Shown: in pieces, positions 45,627-54,758 of the stretch
Layout of the letters: every line of letters begins with the position of its first letter
How positions within the stretch are numbered: the stretch's first letter is position 1
DNA from: Nonomuraea zeae
Lineage (GTDB): Bacteria; Actinomycetota; Actinomycetes; Streptosporangiales; Streptosporangiaceae
DNA length: 64,000 bases
Direction of reading: 5' to 3'
NCBI RefSeq assembly: GCF_005889725.1
Contig: NZ_VCKX01000024.1
Coordinates: 1-64,000, forward strand
The notes under the pieces: generated by a model
Database searches by the model: none
Seen by the model: the letters and a program-made list of their open reading frames with translations, nothing else
What the model was told of the DNA's origin: nothing
Position numbers and translations under genes: made by a program

Positions 45627-46223
45627 TTGCCCGAAAAACCCCGATTCGGCCAGGGGACCGCGCGGCCGAAGAGCCTCGGCTATCTGATGTTTGCCAGCCG
45701 CTGGCTCCAGGTCCCCCTCTATCTCGGGCTCATCGTGGCCCAGGCGGTGTACGTCTGGCAGTTCGCGATGGAGCTCTGGCACCTGATCGAGACGGTGTTC
45801 CTGCACAAGGAGTCCGTGCAGCAGGCGGCCGCCCCGTCCGGCGAGGTCGTGGTGATGCTCACGGTCCTCGCGCTCATCGACGTGGTGATGATCTCCAACC
45901 TGCTGATCATGGTCATCATCGGCGGCTATGAGACGTTCGTCTCGCGCATCGACCTCAACGACCACCCCGACGAGCCCGAATGGCTCTCGCACGTCAACGC
46001 GAACGTGCTGAAGGTCAAGCTGGCCACGGCCATCATCGGCATCTCGTCGGTGCATCTGCTGCAGACGTTCATCAGGGCGCAGACGACGCCCAACGACAAG
46101 ATGATGTGGCAGACGTTCATGCACCTGGCCTTCGTGGCCTCCGCCATCGGCCTGGCCTACATCGACCGCCTGCTGTCCGCCTCACCGGCCGAGCACACGC
46201 GGTCGCACCTGCCGCCGTCCTGA
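45627..46223 (+). CDS. UPF0114 (YqhA-like) membrane protein
   Basis: A 198-aa integral membrane protein with about four helices (YLGLIVAQAVYVWQFAMELW; MLTVLALIDVVMISNLLIMV; LATAIIGISSVHLLQTFI; FVASAIGLAYIDRLL), ending in a short hydrophilic tail. The DVVMISNLLIMVIIGGYETF segment is the UPF0114/TIGR00645 signature. TTG at 45627 follows AGGAAA. Function of the family is not established. Possibly under the divergent BlaI-like repressor. Confidence 0.88.
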   Translation: MPEKPRFGQGTARPKSLGYLMFASRWLQVPLYLGLIVAQAVYVWQFAMELWHLIETVFLHKESVQQAAAPSGEVVVMLTVLALIDVVMISNLLIMVIIGGYETFVSRIDLNDHPDEPEWLSHVNANVLKVKLATAIIGISSVHLLQTFIRAQTTPNDKMMWQTFMHLAFVASAIGLAYIDRLLSASPAEHTRSHLPPS

Positions 46224-46263
46224 GGACGTCCCCCAGGCCGCCCTGGGCCCGCTCTGAGCCGTT

Positions 46264-46896
46264 CTAGAACGACGGGCGGGCCGAGGGCAGGGCGCGCCTG
46301 CGGCGCAGCACCCAGCCGGCCACCACGCCGCCCACGAGACCGAACAGGTGGCCCTGCCACGAGATGCCCTGCTGGTTCGGCAGCAGGCCGGCGAGGATCC
46401 CGTAGTAGGCGATGCCCACGCCGATCGCGATGGCGATGTCGAGGAGGTGGCGGTCGAACACGCCGCGGGCCAGGATGTAGCCGAAGTAGCCGAAGACCAG
46501 GCCGCTCGCGCCGACCGTGTAGACGCCCGGGCTGGTCAGCCAGGTGCCCAGGCCGCCGATCAGGATGATGAGCACGCTGGCCCAAAGGAACTTGCGCACG
46601 TCGCGCAGCCCGGCCAGGAAGCCGAGCACCAAAAGCGGGAGCGAGTTGGCCATGAGGTGACCGAAGCCGCCGTGCAGGAACGGGGCGAACAGGATGCCGA
46701 TCAGCCCGTCGGGCTCCCAGCCGACGATGCCGAACTGCCGGTCGAGCGTGCCGTTGAGGAAGAAGTCGAAGCCCTCGACCACCCACATGACGGCGAGCAT
46801 GGCGACCACGATGATGAGCGAGCTGAGGGCACCGGACAGGAGGGCTCCGGCGCCACGCTTGGCGGACTCGAATCTGGAACCCGAATAGTCGCTCAT
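46264..46896 (-). CDS. Rhomboid-family intramembrane serine protease
   Basis: A 210-aa membrane protease with six helices. The conserved HGGFGHLMANSLPLL loop-helix gives the His/Asn oxyanion residues. YTVGASGLVFGYFGYIL carries the catalytic Ser (GASG) and WQGHLFGLVGG the catalytic His. It cleaves substrates within the membrane; no substrate is evident nearby. Confidence 0.93.
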   Translation of the reverse strand: MSDYSGSRFESAKRGAGALLSGALSSLIIVVAMLAVMWVVEGFDFFLNGTLDRQFGIVGWEPDGLIGILFAPFLHGGFGHLMANSLPLLVLGFLAGLRDVRKFLWASVLIILIGGLGTWLTSPGVYTVGASGLVFGYFGYILARGVFDRHLLDIAIAIGVGIAYYGILAGLLPNQQGISWQGHLFGLVGGVVAGWVLRRRRALPSARPSF

Positions 46897-46965
46897 GCGC
46901 TCTCCTGGTAGGTCGTCTCCTCTCTCTTTACCGTACGCAGGAAGAGCCGCGCGTGCGGCATGGAG

Positions 46966-47000
46966 AACCCTCCCATTCCGCTGGGAACGGGAGGGTGGTT
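46966..47000 (-). terminator. Terminator after enoyl-CoA hydratase
   Basis: AACCCTCCCATTCC pairs with GGAACGGGAGGGTGGTT (one bulge) around a 3-4 base loop, 11 bases past the hydratase stop. No T-run, but the stem is long and stable. Confidence 0.75.
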
Positions 47001-47010
47001 CCGCGGGGGG

Positions 47011-47775
47011 CTATTCGCCCTTCCACTGGGGCGCGCGCTTCTCGGCGAATGCCGCCGCGCCCTCCATGGCGTCCTTCGAGCCGAACACCGGGCTGATGAT
47101 CGCGCTCTGCTTCTTGAACATCTCCTCGCGCGACCAGTCCTGCGACTCGATGACGACCTGCTTGGTCGCGGCGAGCGCCAGCGGGGCGTTGGCGGCGATC
47201 TTGCGGGCCAGCTCCAGCGCGCCCTCCAGCGCCGCGCCCGGCTCGGTGATGCGATTGACCAGGCCGAGCTCGTACAGGCGGGCGGCCGGATAGTGGTCGC
47301 CGGTCAGGGCGATCTCCATGGCCACGTGGTAGGGGATCCTGCGCGGCAGCCGCATGATGCCGCCCGCGCCCGCCACCAGCCCGCGCTTGGGCTCCGGCAG
47401 GCCGAAGGTGGACTCCGACGACGCCACGATGATGTCGCACGCCAGCGCCAGCTCGAACCCGCCCGCGAGCGCGTAGCCCTCGATGGCGGCCACCAGCGGC
47501 TTCTTCGGGGGCGCCTCGGTCACGCCGCCGAAGCCGCGTCCTTCCACCACCGGGAAGTCGCCGGTCAGGAACCCCTTCAGGTCCATCCCCGCGCAGAAGG
47601 TGCCGCCCGCGCCGGTCAGGACGTACGCGGAGATGTCGGGACGGGCGTCGAGCGCGTCCAGCGCGTCGGCGATTCCCCTGGCCACCGCGCCGTTGACGGC
47701 GTTGCGGGCCTTGGGGCGGTTGATGGTGATGACGGCGACGTTGCCGGATTCCTCGACGAGCACTTCGTCAGACAC
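47011..47775 (-). CDS. Enoyl-CoA hydratase/isomerase (crotonase)
   Basis: A 254-aa crotonase. Oxyanion-hole glycines are in YVLTGAGGTFCAGMDLKGF and GFELALACDIIVASSESTFG; LPEPKRGLVAGAGGIMRLP holds a catalytic Glu position. Hydrates trans-2-enoyl-CoA in beta-oxidation or related routes. Seven bases after the SDR gene, so an operon with it. Confidence 0.92.
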   Translation of the reverse strand: MSDEVLVEESGNVAVITINRPKARNAVNGAVARGIADALDALDARPDISAYVLTGAGGTFCAGMDLKGFLTGDFPVVEGRGFGGVTEAPPKKPLVAAIEGYALAGGFELALACDIIVASSESTFGLPEPKRGLVAGAGGIMRLPRRIPYHVAMEIALTGDHYPAARLYELGLVNRITEPGAALEGALELARKIAANAPLALAATKQVVIESQDWSREEMFKKQSAIISPVFGSKDAMEGAAAFAEKRAPQWKGE

Positions 47776-47781
47776 GGGACC

Positions 47782-48555
47782 TCACTTGGGCTGGAAGCGG
47801 ATGCCGCCGTCGAAGCGGATGACCTCGGCGTTCATGTAGTCGTTCTCGACCAGCGACCTGACCAGGTGCGCGAACTCGCCGGCCCGGCCCATGCGCTTGG
47901 GGAAGACCACCGGCGCCACCAGCTTGGCCTTGAAGTCGTCGGCGTTGGCCGAGAAGCCGTAGATCGGGGTGTCGATGATTCCGGGGCAGATGGTGTTGAC
48001 GCGTACGCCGATCGCGGCCAGGTCGCGCGCGGCGGGCACCGTCATGCCCACGATGCCGCCCTTGGAGGCCGAGTAGGCGAGCTGGCCCGTCTGTCCTTCC
48101 AGAGCGGCCACCGACGCGGTGTTGATCACCACGCCCCGCTGCCCGTCGGCGTCGACCGGCTCGGTCTTGGCGATGGCGGCCGCGCCGATGCGCATGAGGT
48201 TGAACGTGCCGATCAGGTTGACCTCGATGACCTTGCGGTAGGAGGCCGGGTTGTGCGGGTTGCCGTCACGGTTGACCGTGCGCTCCGCCCAGCCGATGCC
48301 GGCGCTGTTGACGACGACGCGCAGCGGCTTGCCGGTCGCCACGGCGGCGTCCACGGCCGCCTGCACCTGCTCGTCGTCCGACACGTCCGTCTTGGCGAAG
48401 ACGCCGCCGATCTCGTCGGCGACGGTCTTGCCGCGCTCCTCGTTGAGGTCGGCGACGACCACCGTGGCGCCCAGGCGCGCCAGCTCGCGGGCCGTGGCCT
48501 CGCCGAGGCCACTGGCGCCGCCGGAAATGATTGCTGCAGATCCGTTCACGTCCAT
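47782..48555 (-). CDS. SDR-family 3-hydroxyacyl-CoA dehydrogenase-like protein
   Basis: A 257-aa short-chain dehydrogenase. NAD-binding ISGGASGLGEATARELARLG, catalytic Ser-Tyr-Lys in INTASVAALEGQTGQLAYSA and YSASKGGI, and PGIIDTPIYG. It resembles human HSD10-type 3-hydroxyacyl-CoA dehydrogenases, which fits pairing with the downstream hydratase. Upstream, GAATGAAGTTC at 48580-48590 weakly resembles the operator at the thiolase and acyl-CoA dehydrogenase. Confidence 0.9.
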   Translation of the reverse strand: MDVNGSAAIISGGASGLGEATARELARLGATVVVADLNEERGKTVADEIGGVFAKTDVSDDEQVQAAVDAAVATGKPLRVVVNSAGIGWAERTVNRDGNPHNPASYRKVIEVNLIGTFNLMRIGAAAIAKTEPVDADGQRGVVINTASVAALEGQTGQLAYSASKGGIVGMTVPAARDLAAIGVRVNTICPGIIDTPIYGFSANADDFKAKLVAPVVFPKRMGRAGEFAHLVRSLVENDYMNAEVIRFDGGIRFQPK

Positions 48556-48603
48556 ATCCCGGACCCTAACCCGCCAACCGAATGAAGTTCTACTCGGGGG
48601 CGG

Positions 48604-48942
48604 TTAAATTCCCCCCACGGCGCTGTCGACGTCGGAGTAGACCTTGATCCGCCGGTCGAGACCCGTCGTGCGGAGAATGCGCGCCACGGGCGCCTGGGGC
48701 GCCGCCAGGGACACGCCGCCGCCCTCTCCCGTCGCCAGCCGCCAGGCCTCGATCAGCACGGAGAGGCCGCTGGAGTCCATGAAGGACAGCTGCTGCAGAT
48801 CGAGCACGAGCCTGGCGCTGTCTTGCTTGATGGCGTCACGCACCTCATCGCGCAGAAATGGGGCGGTGAACAGATCGAGCTCTCCCTCAACGGCCACCAC
48901 CACGGCGTCACCCAGGGCGTGTCGCGCAAGCCGCAGCTTCAT
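48604..48942 (-). CDS. STAS-domain anti-anti-sigma factor
   Basis: A 112-aa RsbV/SpoIIAA-like protein. VEGELDLFTAPFLRDEVRDA and LVLDLQQLSFMDSSGLSVLI contain the phosphorylatable Ser in MDSSG. In the partner-switch model it frees a sigma factor by binding its anti-sigma kinase when dephosphorylated, for example by the SpoIIE-type phosphatase at 34855. ATG at 48942 is chosen because of GGAGGGG upstream. Confidence 0.93.
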   Translation of the reverse strand: MKLRLARHALGDAVVVAVEGELDLFTAPFLRDEVRDAIKQDSARLVLDLQQLSFMDSSGLSVLIEAWRLATGEGGGVSLAAPQAPVARILRTTGLDRRIKVYSDVDSAVGGI

Positions 48943-49058
48943 TTGGCCCCTCCTCGATGAGCCACTGTACTTCGACATCCCCGGATACCGGGCATGCACA
49001 AACTAGGAAGAGTCGGAAGTATCAGGACAAGTCGGATGGGGAGATGGTCTAAATCACC

Positions 49059-49814
49059 TCAGACAGCCGGGATGGCGAAGCCGTACGGGAGCTCCAGGCG
49101 GTGCTCGGCGAGCAGATCCGCGTCGGCGAGCAGCTCCCGCGTGGGCCCGTCGGAGGCGATCACGCCCCCGGAGAGGATGAGCGAGCGCTCGCACAGCTCC
49201 AGCGCGTACGGCAGATCGTGCGTGACCATGAGCACGGTCACGTCCAGGGAGCGCAGGATCTCGGCCAGCTCCCTGCGGGCGGCCGGGTCCAGGTTGGATG
49301 ACGGCTCGTCGAGCACCAGGATCTCGGGCTTCATCGCGAGCACCGTCGCCACGGCCACCCTGCGCCGCTGCCCGAAGGACAGGTGGTGCGGCGGCCGGTC
49401 GATGGCCTCCAGCATGCCGACCCGCTCCAGCGCCTCCTTCACCACGCGGTCCAGTTGCTCGCCGCGCAGGCCGGCGTTGGCCGGGCCGAAGGCGACGTCG
49501 TCCCTGACCGTGGGCATGAAGAGCTGGTCGTCGGGGTCCTGGAAGACCAGGCCGACGCGCTGCCTGACCTCTTTGAGCGTGTCCGCGCGCACGGGGGTGC
49601 CGGCCACGGCGACGCTCCCGTGCCCGGCCGTGAGGATGCCGTTGAGGTGCATGACGAGGGTGGTCTTGCCGGCGCCGTTCGGGCCGAGCAGGGCGACGCG
49701 CTCGCCGCGGGCGATGGACAGGTCCACGCCGAACAGCGCCTGCGTCCCGTCGGGGTAGGCGTAGGCGAGCTTGCGCACCTCAAGGGAGTTCACGCCGGAT
49801 TCTGGAGTGTTCAC
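49059..49814 (-). CDS. cbiO: Energy-coupling-factor transporter ATPase (CbiO)
   Basis: A 251-aa ABC ATPase powering the Co/Ni importer. Walker A LLGPNGAGKTTL, Q-loop GLVFQDPDDQLF, signature LSFGQRRRVAVA, Walker B ILVLDEPSSNLD, H-loop VTHDL. GTG at 49814 overlaps the stop of cbiQ by 4 bases. A single ATPase gene implies a homodimer. Confidence 0.93.
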   Translation of the reverse strand: MNTPESGVNSLEVRKLAYAYPDGTQALFGVDLSIARGERVALLGPNGAGKTTLVMHLNGILTAGHGSVAVAGTPVRADTLKEVRQRVGLVFQDPDDQLFMPTVRDDVAFGPANAGLRGEQLDRVVKEALERVGMLEAIDRPPHHLSFGQRRRVAVATVLAMKPEILVLDEPSSNLDPAARRELAEILRSLDVTVLMVTHDLPYALELCERSLILSGGVIASDGPTRELLADADLLAEHRLELPYGFAIPAV

Positions 49815-50566
49815 CAGGACAGTCCCAACACTGCGAGTGCCGCTGCGGGCAGGGCGAGGGCCGCGCCCCACTGGCGGACCGAAGCCGACAGATCCTGAAT
49901 TATCGGCATCTGACCCGTATAGCCCCTGCTGAGCATCGCGAGATGCACCCGCTCACCCCGCTCGTACGACCGGATGAACAGCGCCCCCGCGGACCGCGCG
50001 ATCACCGGGATCTGCCGGAAATTGCGCGCCTCGAACCCCCGGGACTCGCGAGCCACCCGCATCCGCCGCATCTCCTCCATGATCACGTCCATGTACCTCA
50101 GCATGAACATGGCGATCTGCACCAGCAGGCTCGGCAGCCTGAGTCTCTGGGCCCCCATCAGGATGACCCGCGGCTCGGTGGTGGCCGCCAGCAGGATCGA
50201 GGCGATCACCCCGAGCGTGGCCTTGGCCAGGATGTTCCAGGCCGCCCAGAGGCCGGGCACGCTGAGCGACAGGCCGAGCACCGTGATCCGCTCCCCCAGC
50301 CCGACGACCGGGATCAGGAACGCGAACAGCACGAAGGGCACCTCGATCACCATCCGCCGCAGCAGGTGTGCCAGCGGCACCCGCGCCGCCACCGCCACCG
50401 CGACCAGCAGCACCGCGTAGGCCGCGAACGCCCAGAACCGCTCGCGTGGCGTCGCCACCACGACCAGCGCGAAGGCGAACACGGCCAGCAGCTTGCACTG
50501 CGGCGGCAACCGGTGCACCACCGAGTCGCCCGGTAGGTAGAGCTGATGATGATGCCCGGCTGCCAC
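49811..50566 (-). CDS. cbiQ: Energy-coupling-factor transmembrane protein (CbiQ)
   Basis: A 251-aa membrane coupling subunit. N-terminal His cluster (GHHHQLYLPGDSVVHRL), membrane helices, and coupling motifs RESRGFEARNF and MLSRGYTGQMP that contact the ATPases. It sits between cbiM (3-base gap) and cbiO (4-base overlap). Confidence 0.92.
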   Translation of the reverse strand: MAAGHHHQLYLPGDSVVHRLPPQCKLLAVFAFALVVVATPRERFWAFAAYAVLLVAVAVAARVPLAHLLRRMVIEVPFVLFAFLIPVVGLGERITVLGLSLSVPGLWAAWNILAKATLGVIASILLAATTEPRVILMGAQRLRLPSLLVQIAMFMLRYMDVIMEEMRRMRVARESRGFEARNFRQIPVIARSAGALFIRSYERGERVHLAMLSRGYTGQMPIIQDLSASVRQWGAALALPAAALAVLGLSW

Positions 50567-50569
50567 GTG

Positions 50570-51571
50570 TCACACCTTGGTCTTGTTACGGCTGCGCGCG
50601 GCGAAGGCCAGGGCTCCGGTGATGAGCAGCACCAGGCCGACGCCGATGATCCCGGCCACCCCGACGGGGATTCCGCCCACGTCACCATAGTCGGCCAGTG
50701 CCCAGCCGCCGAACAGGTGGTCGGTCGCCTGGTCGATGAAGCCCTTGTTCTCGGCCACTGCTTCCAGGCCGTCGGGCGAGGATGAGGCGAAGAACGAGAC
50801 GATCCCGGCCAGCACCACGGTCACGCCGACGCCGCCGAGCAGGAACTTCCGGTAGCGGCGGGCCGGGGCCGAGCGCTCCGTGAGGCTCACGGTCGTGCTC
50901 TCGCCCTCGGCGTCGCGCAGGACCAGCGGCTTGGCCAGGCCACGGGCGCCGTACACGAGGTCGGGCCGCACGGCGAGCACCGCGCCGACCGTCACCGCCG
51001 TGATCAGGGCCTCACCGATGCCGATGAGCACGTGCACGCCGCCCATCGCGGCGGCCACCGTGCCCACCTCGATCGGCGCGGTCCCGCCGATCCAGAACAG
51101 CAGCGAGAACACCAGCGCGGAAGCCGGCACGGAGACCAGCGCGGCCAGGAACGCCGCGGCCACGACCTTGCCCCTGGCCAGCCCCGTGACCAGCCGGAAG
51201 ATCCCCCAGCCGACCAGCACCGTGACGATGCCCATGATCGTGATGTTGACGCCCAGCGCGGTCAGCCCGCCGTCGGCGAAGAACACGCCCTGCACCAGCA
51301 GGACCACGGCCATGCACAGCACTCCTGTGTACGGCCCGACGAGTATCGCGGCCAGCGCGCCGCCCAGCAGGTGACCGCTGGTGCCGGCGGCGACCGGGAA
51401 GTTCAGCATCTGCACGGCGAAGATGAAGGCGGCCACGAGGCCCGCCATGGGAGCGGTCCTGTCGTCGAGCTCGCGCCGCGCCCCCCGCAGGCAGACCGCC
51501 ACGCCTGCGGCCGCCACGACTCCGGCTGAGATGGATGTGGCCGCGTTGAAGAAGCCATCGGGTACGTGCAC
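50570..51571 (-). CDS. cbiM: Cobalt/nickel ECF substrate-binding subunit (CbiM-CbiN fusion)
   Basis: A 333-aa S-component. The N-terminus MHVPDGFFNAATSISAG places the metal-coordinating His at position 2, confirming GTG at 51571 (GGGAGGCAG upstream). Membrane helices cover residues 1-215 (FPVAAGTSGHLLGGALAAIL). The C-terminal part carries SSPDGLEAVAENKGF, the PDGLE/CbiN module, giving a fused CbiM-CbiN. No cobalamin riboswitch is recognisable in the 95 bases upstream. Confidence 0.93.
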   Translation of the reverse strand: MHVPDGFFNAATSISAGVVAAAGVAVCLRGARRELDDRTAPMAGLVAAFIFAVQMLNFPVAAGTSGHLLGGALAAILVGPYTGVLCMAVVLLVQGVFFADGGLTALGVNITIMGIVTVLVGWGIFRLVTGLARGKVVAAAFLAALVSVPASALVFSLLFWIGGTAPIEVGTVAAAMGGVHVLIGIGEALITAVTVGAVLAVRPDLVYGARGLAKPLVLRDAEGESTTVSLTERSAPARRYRKFLLGGVGVTVVLAGIVSFFASSSPDGLEAVAENKGFIDQATDHLFGGWALADYGDVGGIPVGVAGIIGVGLVLLITGALAFAARSRNKTKV

Positions 51572-51666
51572 GGCACTGCCTCCCAGAAGAAGGACGACTC
51601 CCAGAAGAGGGATGGGCAAACGCTCCTACTTTAGGACATCGTCTTGCACCTGCACATAGATGGCAA

Positions 51667-53520
51667 TTAGGGCAGAATTCTTCGCAGGATGGTCCGAGCC
51701 GTCAGCCGCCGCACCACGGTGCTCAGCCGCTTGCCCGGCGTCGCGTACGGCCGCACGCTCCTCATCAGCGCCGCGCCCCACCACCTGCGCGGCCCGACGA
51801 CCGTCTCGGCGTCGGCCTCGATCCGGAACCGCGCGGGCGGCCCGCCCAGCCCCAGCTCCAGATAGGCGTCCCAGACCCCGGGCGGGAACCTGCCCACGGC
51901 CGGCCGCCCCGCGAAGCCGCCTCCGGGCAGCGCCATCACGCGCTCGACCCGCTCGCAGCCGGTGCGCCGCTCGCGCCAGACGATCCGCCTGATCGCCGTG
52001 GTGGAGGGGGCGGCGCCGACGACCGTGACCTCGCCGTCGATGAGCAGCCGGTGCCCCATCGCCCACCTGGTCCTGATCAGCCGCACCGTGCCGGGCACCG
52101 CGACCACGTGCCCGCCGACGTCGATGCTCAGGTTGCCGTTGTCCCTGGTGAAGTACGGCAGCGCCACGACCCCGCCGATCAGCCGGGGCGGCGGCCGGGT
52201 GATGCCGCTCTCGCGGTCCGCGCCGAGCCGCCCGAGACGTACGACGCCCTCGATCTCGACCGCCACCCGCAGGTCCCAGATCCCCGAGTCGAGCTCGCCC
52301 ACGTCGAGGCGCACGGTGAACTCGCTGCCCTTCCGCTCCGCGGGCACGACCAGCTCGGAGGCCGGGTCGTGCCTCGAGCGCAGCACCACGGCCAGGCCGT
52401 CGTCCCTGGTGATGCCGTCGAGCCGGGCGGCCCCCGTCACCACCAGGCGGTCGCCGTCCCAGCGCAGCCCCGTCAGCCTGCGCCGTACGGTGGCGTTCTC
52501 GATGCGGGCCAGGCGCACGAGGCGGTCGATGTCGTCCAGCGCGGTCGCCCGCTGCCGGTCGATGCTGTTGAGCCGCTCGTGCACGCCGGGGGTGTACCAG
52601 TCGTCGCAGAGCGCGGCCACCTCGCGCGCGATGTCCTTGCGCCGCACGTCGTCGCTCTCCAGGAACACGGTGCCGAGCTGGGCGAACACGTCGAGCCTGA
52701 AGTGCCTGCGCAGCAGGTGGTCGCGCAGCGGGCCCGGCTCGACGTGCCGGGCCATGAGCTCGATCGGCGCGCGGATCATGGTCAGCCAGGAGATCGGGTC
52801 CCTGCTGCCGGTCTGCTGCATGATGCTGCTGCCGTCCGGCCTGGAGACCAGGTGGTAGCAGTCGTAGTCGGCCACCACGGAGATCCCGTCCGCGTGGCAG
52901 TAGGCGTGCACGGTGAACAGGATGTCCTCGCCGACGAGCATCCCCTCGCCGAACCTGATCCCGTGCCGCATCAGCAGCTCTCTCCTGAACAGCTTGAAGC
53001 AGCTCAGGCTGTTGTAGACGGTGCTGCCGGCCAGGCCCACCCGGTCGGCGCCCTGCTGGAACATCGACATCGGCGCCCGCCTGCCGTGTCCCACGACCTT
53101 GCCGAGGACGATGTCGGAGTCGTTCCTGTCTGCGACGGCGACCATGCGCTCCAGCGCCTCGGGGCCGAGGTAGTCGTCGGCGTCGCAGAAGAACACGTAC
53201 CGGCCGGTGGCGTGCTCGATGCCGACATTGCGCGGGCGGCCGGCGCCGCCGCTGGCCTCGATGTGGATCACCTTGACGCTGCCCTTGTGGTAGGCGGCGT
53301 AGAGGTCGAGCAGCTCCGCGCCGCCGTCCGTGGAGCCGTCGTCCACGACGATCAGCTCCTTCTTCACCCGCTGCACGAGCGCGGAGGTCAGGCACCTGTC
53401 GAGGTAGGCCCGGCAGTTGTGCACGGGGATGACAACGCTGACATCGACCGCGTCGTCATCGTTCCCGGTTTCCGGCATCGCCACCATCGCCGCCACTTCA
53501 AAGTCACGTTGCGCTGTCAT
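51667..53520 (-). CDS. Family 2 glycosyltransferase, teichoic-acid type
   Basis: A 617-aa protein. GT-A domain (about residues 25-250): VSVVIPVHNCRAYLDRCL, LIVVDDGSTDGG, RYVFFCDADDYLGPEAL with the DxD-type metal site. A linker of helices follows, then two C-terminal beta modules (about 350-590), like the trimerisation domains of TarS/TarP wall teichoic acid glycosyltransferases. Probably glycosylates an envelope polymer at the cytoplasmic face. Stands alone. Confidence 0.88.
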   Translation of the reverse strand: MTAQRDFEVAAMVAMPETGNDDDAVDVSVVIPVHNCRAYLDRCLTSALVQRVKKELIVVDDGSTDGGAELLDLYAAYHKGSVKVIHIEASGGAGRPRNVGIEHATGRYVFFCDADDYLGPEALERMVAVADRNDSDIVLGKVVGHGRRAPMSMFQQGADRVGLAGSTVYNSLSCFKLFRRELLMRHGIRFGEGMLVGEDILFTVHAYCHADGISVVADYDCYHLVSRPDGSSIMQQTGSRDPISWLTMIRAPIELMARHVEPGPLRDHLLRRHFRLDVFAQLGTVFLESDDVRRKDIAREVAALCDDWYTPGVHERLNSIDRQRATALDDIDRLVRLARIENATVRRRLTGLRWDGDRLVVTGAARLDGITRDDGLAVVLRSRHDPASELVVPAERKGSEFTVRLDVGELDSGIWDLRVAVEIEGVVRLGRLGADRESGITRPPPRLIGGVVALPYFTRDNGNLSIDVGGHVVAVPGTVRLIRTRWAMGHRLLIDGEVTVVGAAPSTTAIRRIVWRERRTGCERVERVMALPGGGFAGRPAVGRFPPGVWDAYLELGLGGPPARFRIEADAETVVGPRRWWGAALMRSVRPYATPGKRLSTVVRRLTARTILRRILP

Positions 53521-53810
53521 TCCGTTTCAGTATGTGGCGAGAGGCGGTGCCCATGAGGGGCGATCGGCGGTCTTCGTCCGGGGCTTTTGCTATCAGCGGA
53601 GATTCACGGCAATCCCCCAATAGGACCCACCAAGCCCGCCAAATACCACATTTGGCCTGCACCGAATGCGTTTCAGGGAAGAGGATTTTCCTCCCGGTGG
53701 TAGAAACCTCTCCGCCAGGTGCACTGAGATACTCCCGGCCCGTGCGAGTGATCCCCACGCAGGGGTTGCGCGTCTACAGTTAGGCAACCTTGACCGGGAG
53801 GTGGCGGGAA

Positions 53811-54170
53811 ATGGGATCGAATCTCCGCAGGCGGATGGCTGACGGCTCAGCCGTGCACACTGCCGAGTTCATCATCTCGTCGGCACGGCTGACGGAGCTG
53901 CACGAATGCGCGGCCCTGCTCCGGCGTACGAGGATGCGGGCCGAAGAGATCGTGGACGAGGCCCGCACGTTGCTCGCGGAGGCCGAGCAGTTCGGCGACA
54001 CCGACCGCGTCCCGAGCCTGACCGAGCAGCTCGAACAGGCGCGCAATGCCTACGACAGGGTGCTGACGGCCTACTTGATGATCAGCCGGCGGATCACCGA
54101 CGAGCGGCAGAGCATCCTCCAGGCACAGATGGAACGTGATCGTCCGGCAGGGTTGTCAGGCGCTGCCTGA
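53811..54170 (+). CDS. Hypothetical coiled-coil protein
   Basis: A 119-aa helical, soluble protein with charged heptad-like stretches (LHECAALLRRTRMRAEEIVD, LLAEAEQFGDTDRVPSLTEQ) and no cysteine pairs beyond one Cys. GGGAGGTGG precedes the ATG at 53811. It starts a run of three small same-strand genes. Function unknown; similar small helical proteins occur widely in actinobacteria. Confidence 0.65.
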   Translation: MGSNLRRRMADGSAVHTAEFIISSARLTELHECAALLRRTRMRAEEIVDEARTLLAEAEQFGDTDRVPSLTEQLEQARNAYDRVLTAYLMISRRITDERQSILQAQMERDRPAGLSGAA

Positions 54171-54187
54171 CGGGCTAGTGTCAGGCC

Positions 54188-54559
54188 ATGCCTGACACCG
54201 ACTGGAAGGACAAACTCCGCTGTTCCTTCTGCCACAAGAAGAGCACGGACGTGGACAAACTGGTTGCCGGTCCTGGTGTGCATATTTGCGACCAATGTAT
54301 AGGGCTGTGCAACGAAATTCTCGAAGGGGAGAATTTGGCCTCCTCTACCGAGCCCCGGCTTCCCGCATGGGAGACCATGACCGATGAGCAAATCCTCGAC
54401 CACCTTCCGAAAATCGCCGCCGTGCAAGTACAGGTGGATGACAATCTGCGCGACTGGGTGGCACACCTGCGCGGCAGGGACGTCAGCTGGGAGCGCATCG
54501 GCGTCTCGCTCGGCATGACCCGGCAATCCGCATGGGAACGCTTCAAGAGCGAGACGTAA
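54188..54559 (+). CDS. ClpX-type zinc-finger protein with C-terminal HTH-like segment
   Basis: A 123-aa protein. Residues about 11-50 form a ClpX C4 zinc-binding domain ([33 protein letters not shown]), normally the substrate/adaptor-binding head of ClpX. There is no AAA+ domain. Instead the C-terminus reads [20 protein letters not shown], a helix-turn-helix-like element seen in small actinobacterial regulators. It may bind Clp partners or DNA. Lies 17 bases after the coiled-coil gene. Confidence 0.85.
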   Translation: MPDTDWKDKLRCSFCHKKSTDVDKLVAGPGVHICDQCIGLCNEILEGENLASSTEPRLPAWETMTDEQILDHLPKIAAVQVQVDDNLRDWVAHLRGRDVSWERIGVSLGMTRQSAWERFKSET

Positions 54560-54603
54560 ACCCTTGTGACTCGTGGGGCGTCCTATGGTCAGGGAGGCTC
54601 ACC

Positions 54604-54711
54604 ATGCGCGTCCTAGACGGCCCCGCGGGATCCGAGCTGGACGAGCTGCAGATGGAGCTCGTCCTGATCCTCGCGCTGCACGAAGAGGCGGAGCGGCTGG
54701 CCGCCGAATGA
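54604..54711 (+). CDS. 35-residue acidic helical peptide
   Basis: AGGGAGG at proper spacing before ATG. The product starts MRVLDGPAGSELDELQMELV and continues as one Leu/Glu-rich amphipathic helix ending LAAE. A strong hairpin terminator begins 4 bases after its stop, which supports it as the last gene of the small-protein run. Function unknown. Confidence 0.5.
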   Translation: MRVLDGPAGSELDELQMELVLILALHEEAERLAAE

Positions 54712-54715
54712 ACGG

Positions 54716-54752
54716 GCTCCAGCTCCCCGGGCCGCCCCCGGGGAGCTGGAGC
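54716..54752 (+). terminator. Bidirectional hairpin terminator
   Basis: GCTCCAGCTCCCCGGG pairs with CCCGGGGAGCTGGAGC around a 4-5 base loop, between convergent genes. No T-run, but a 16-bp near-perfect stem. Confidence 0.88.
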
Positions 54753-54758
54753 AGGGGC

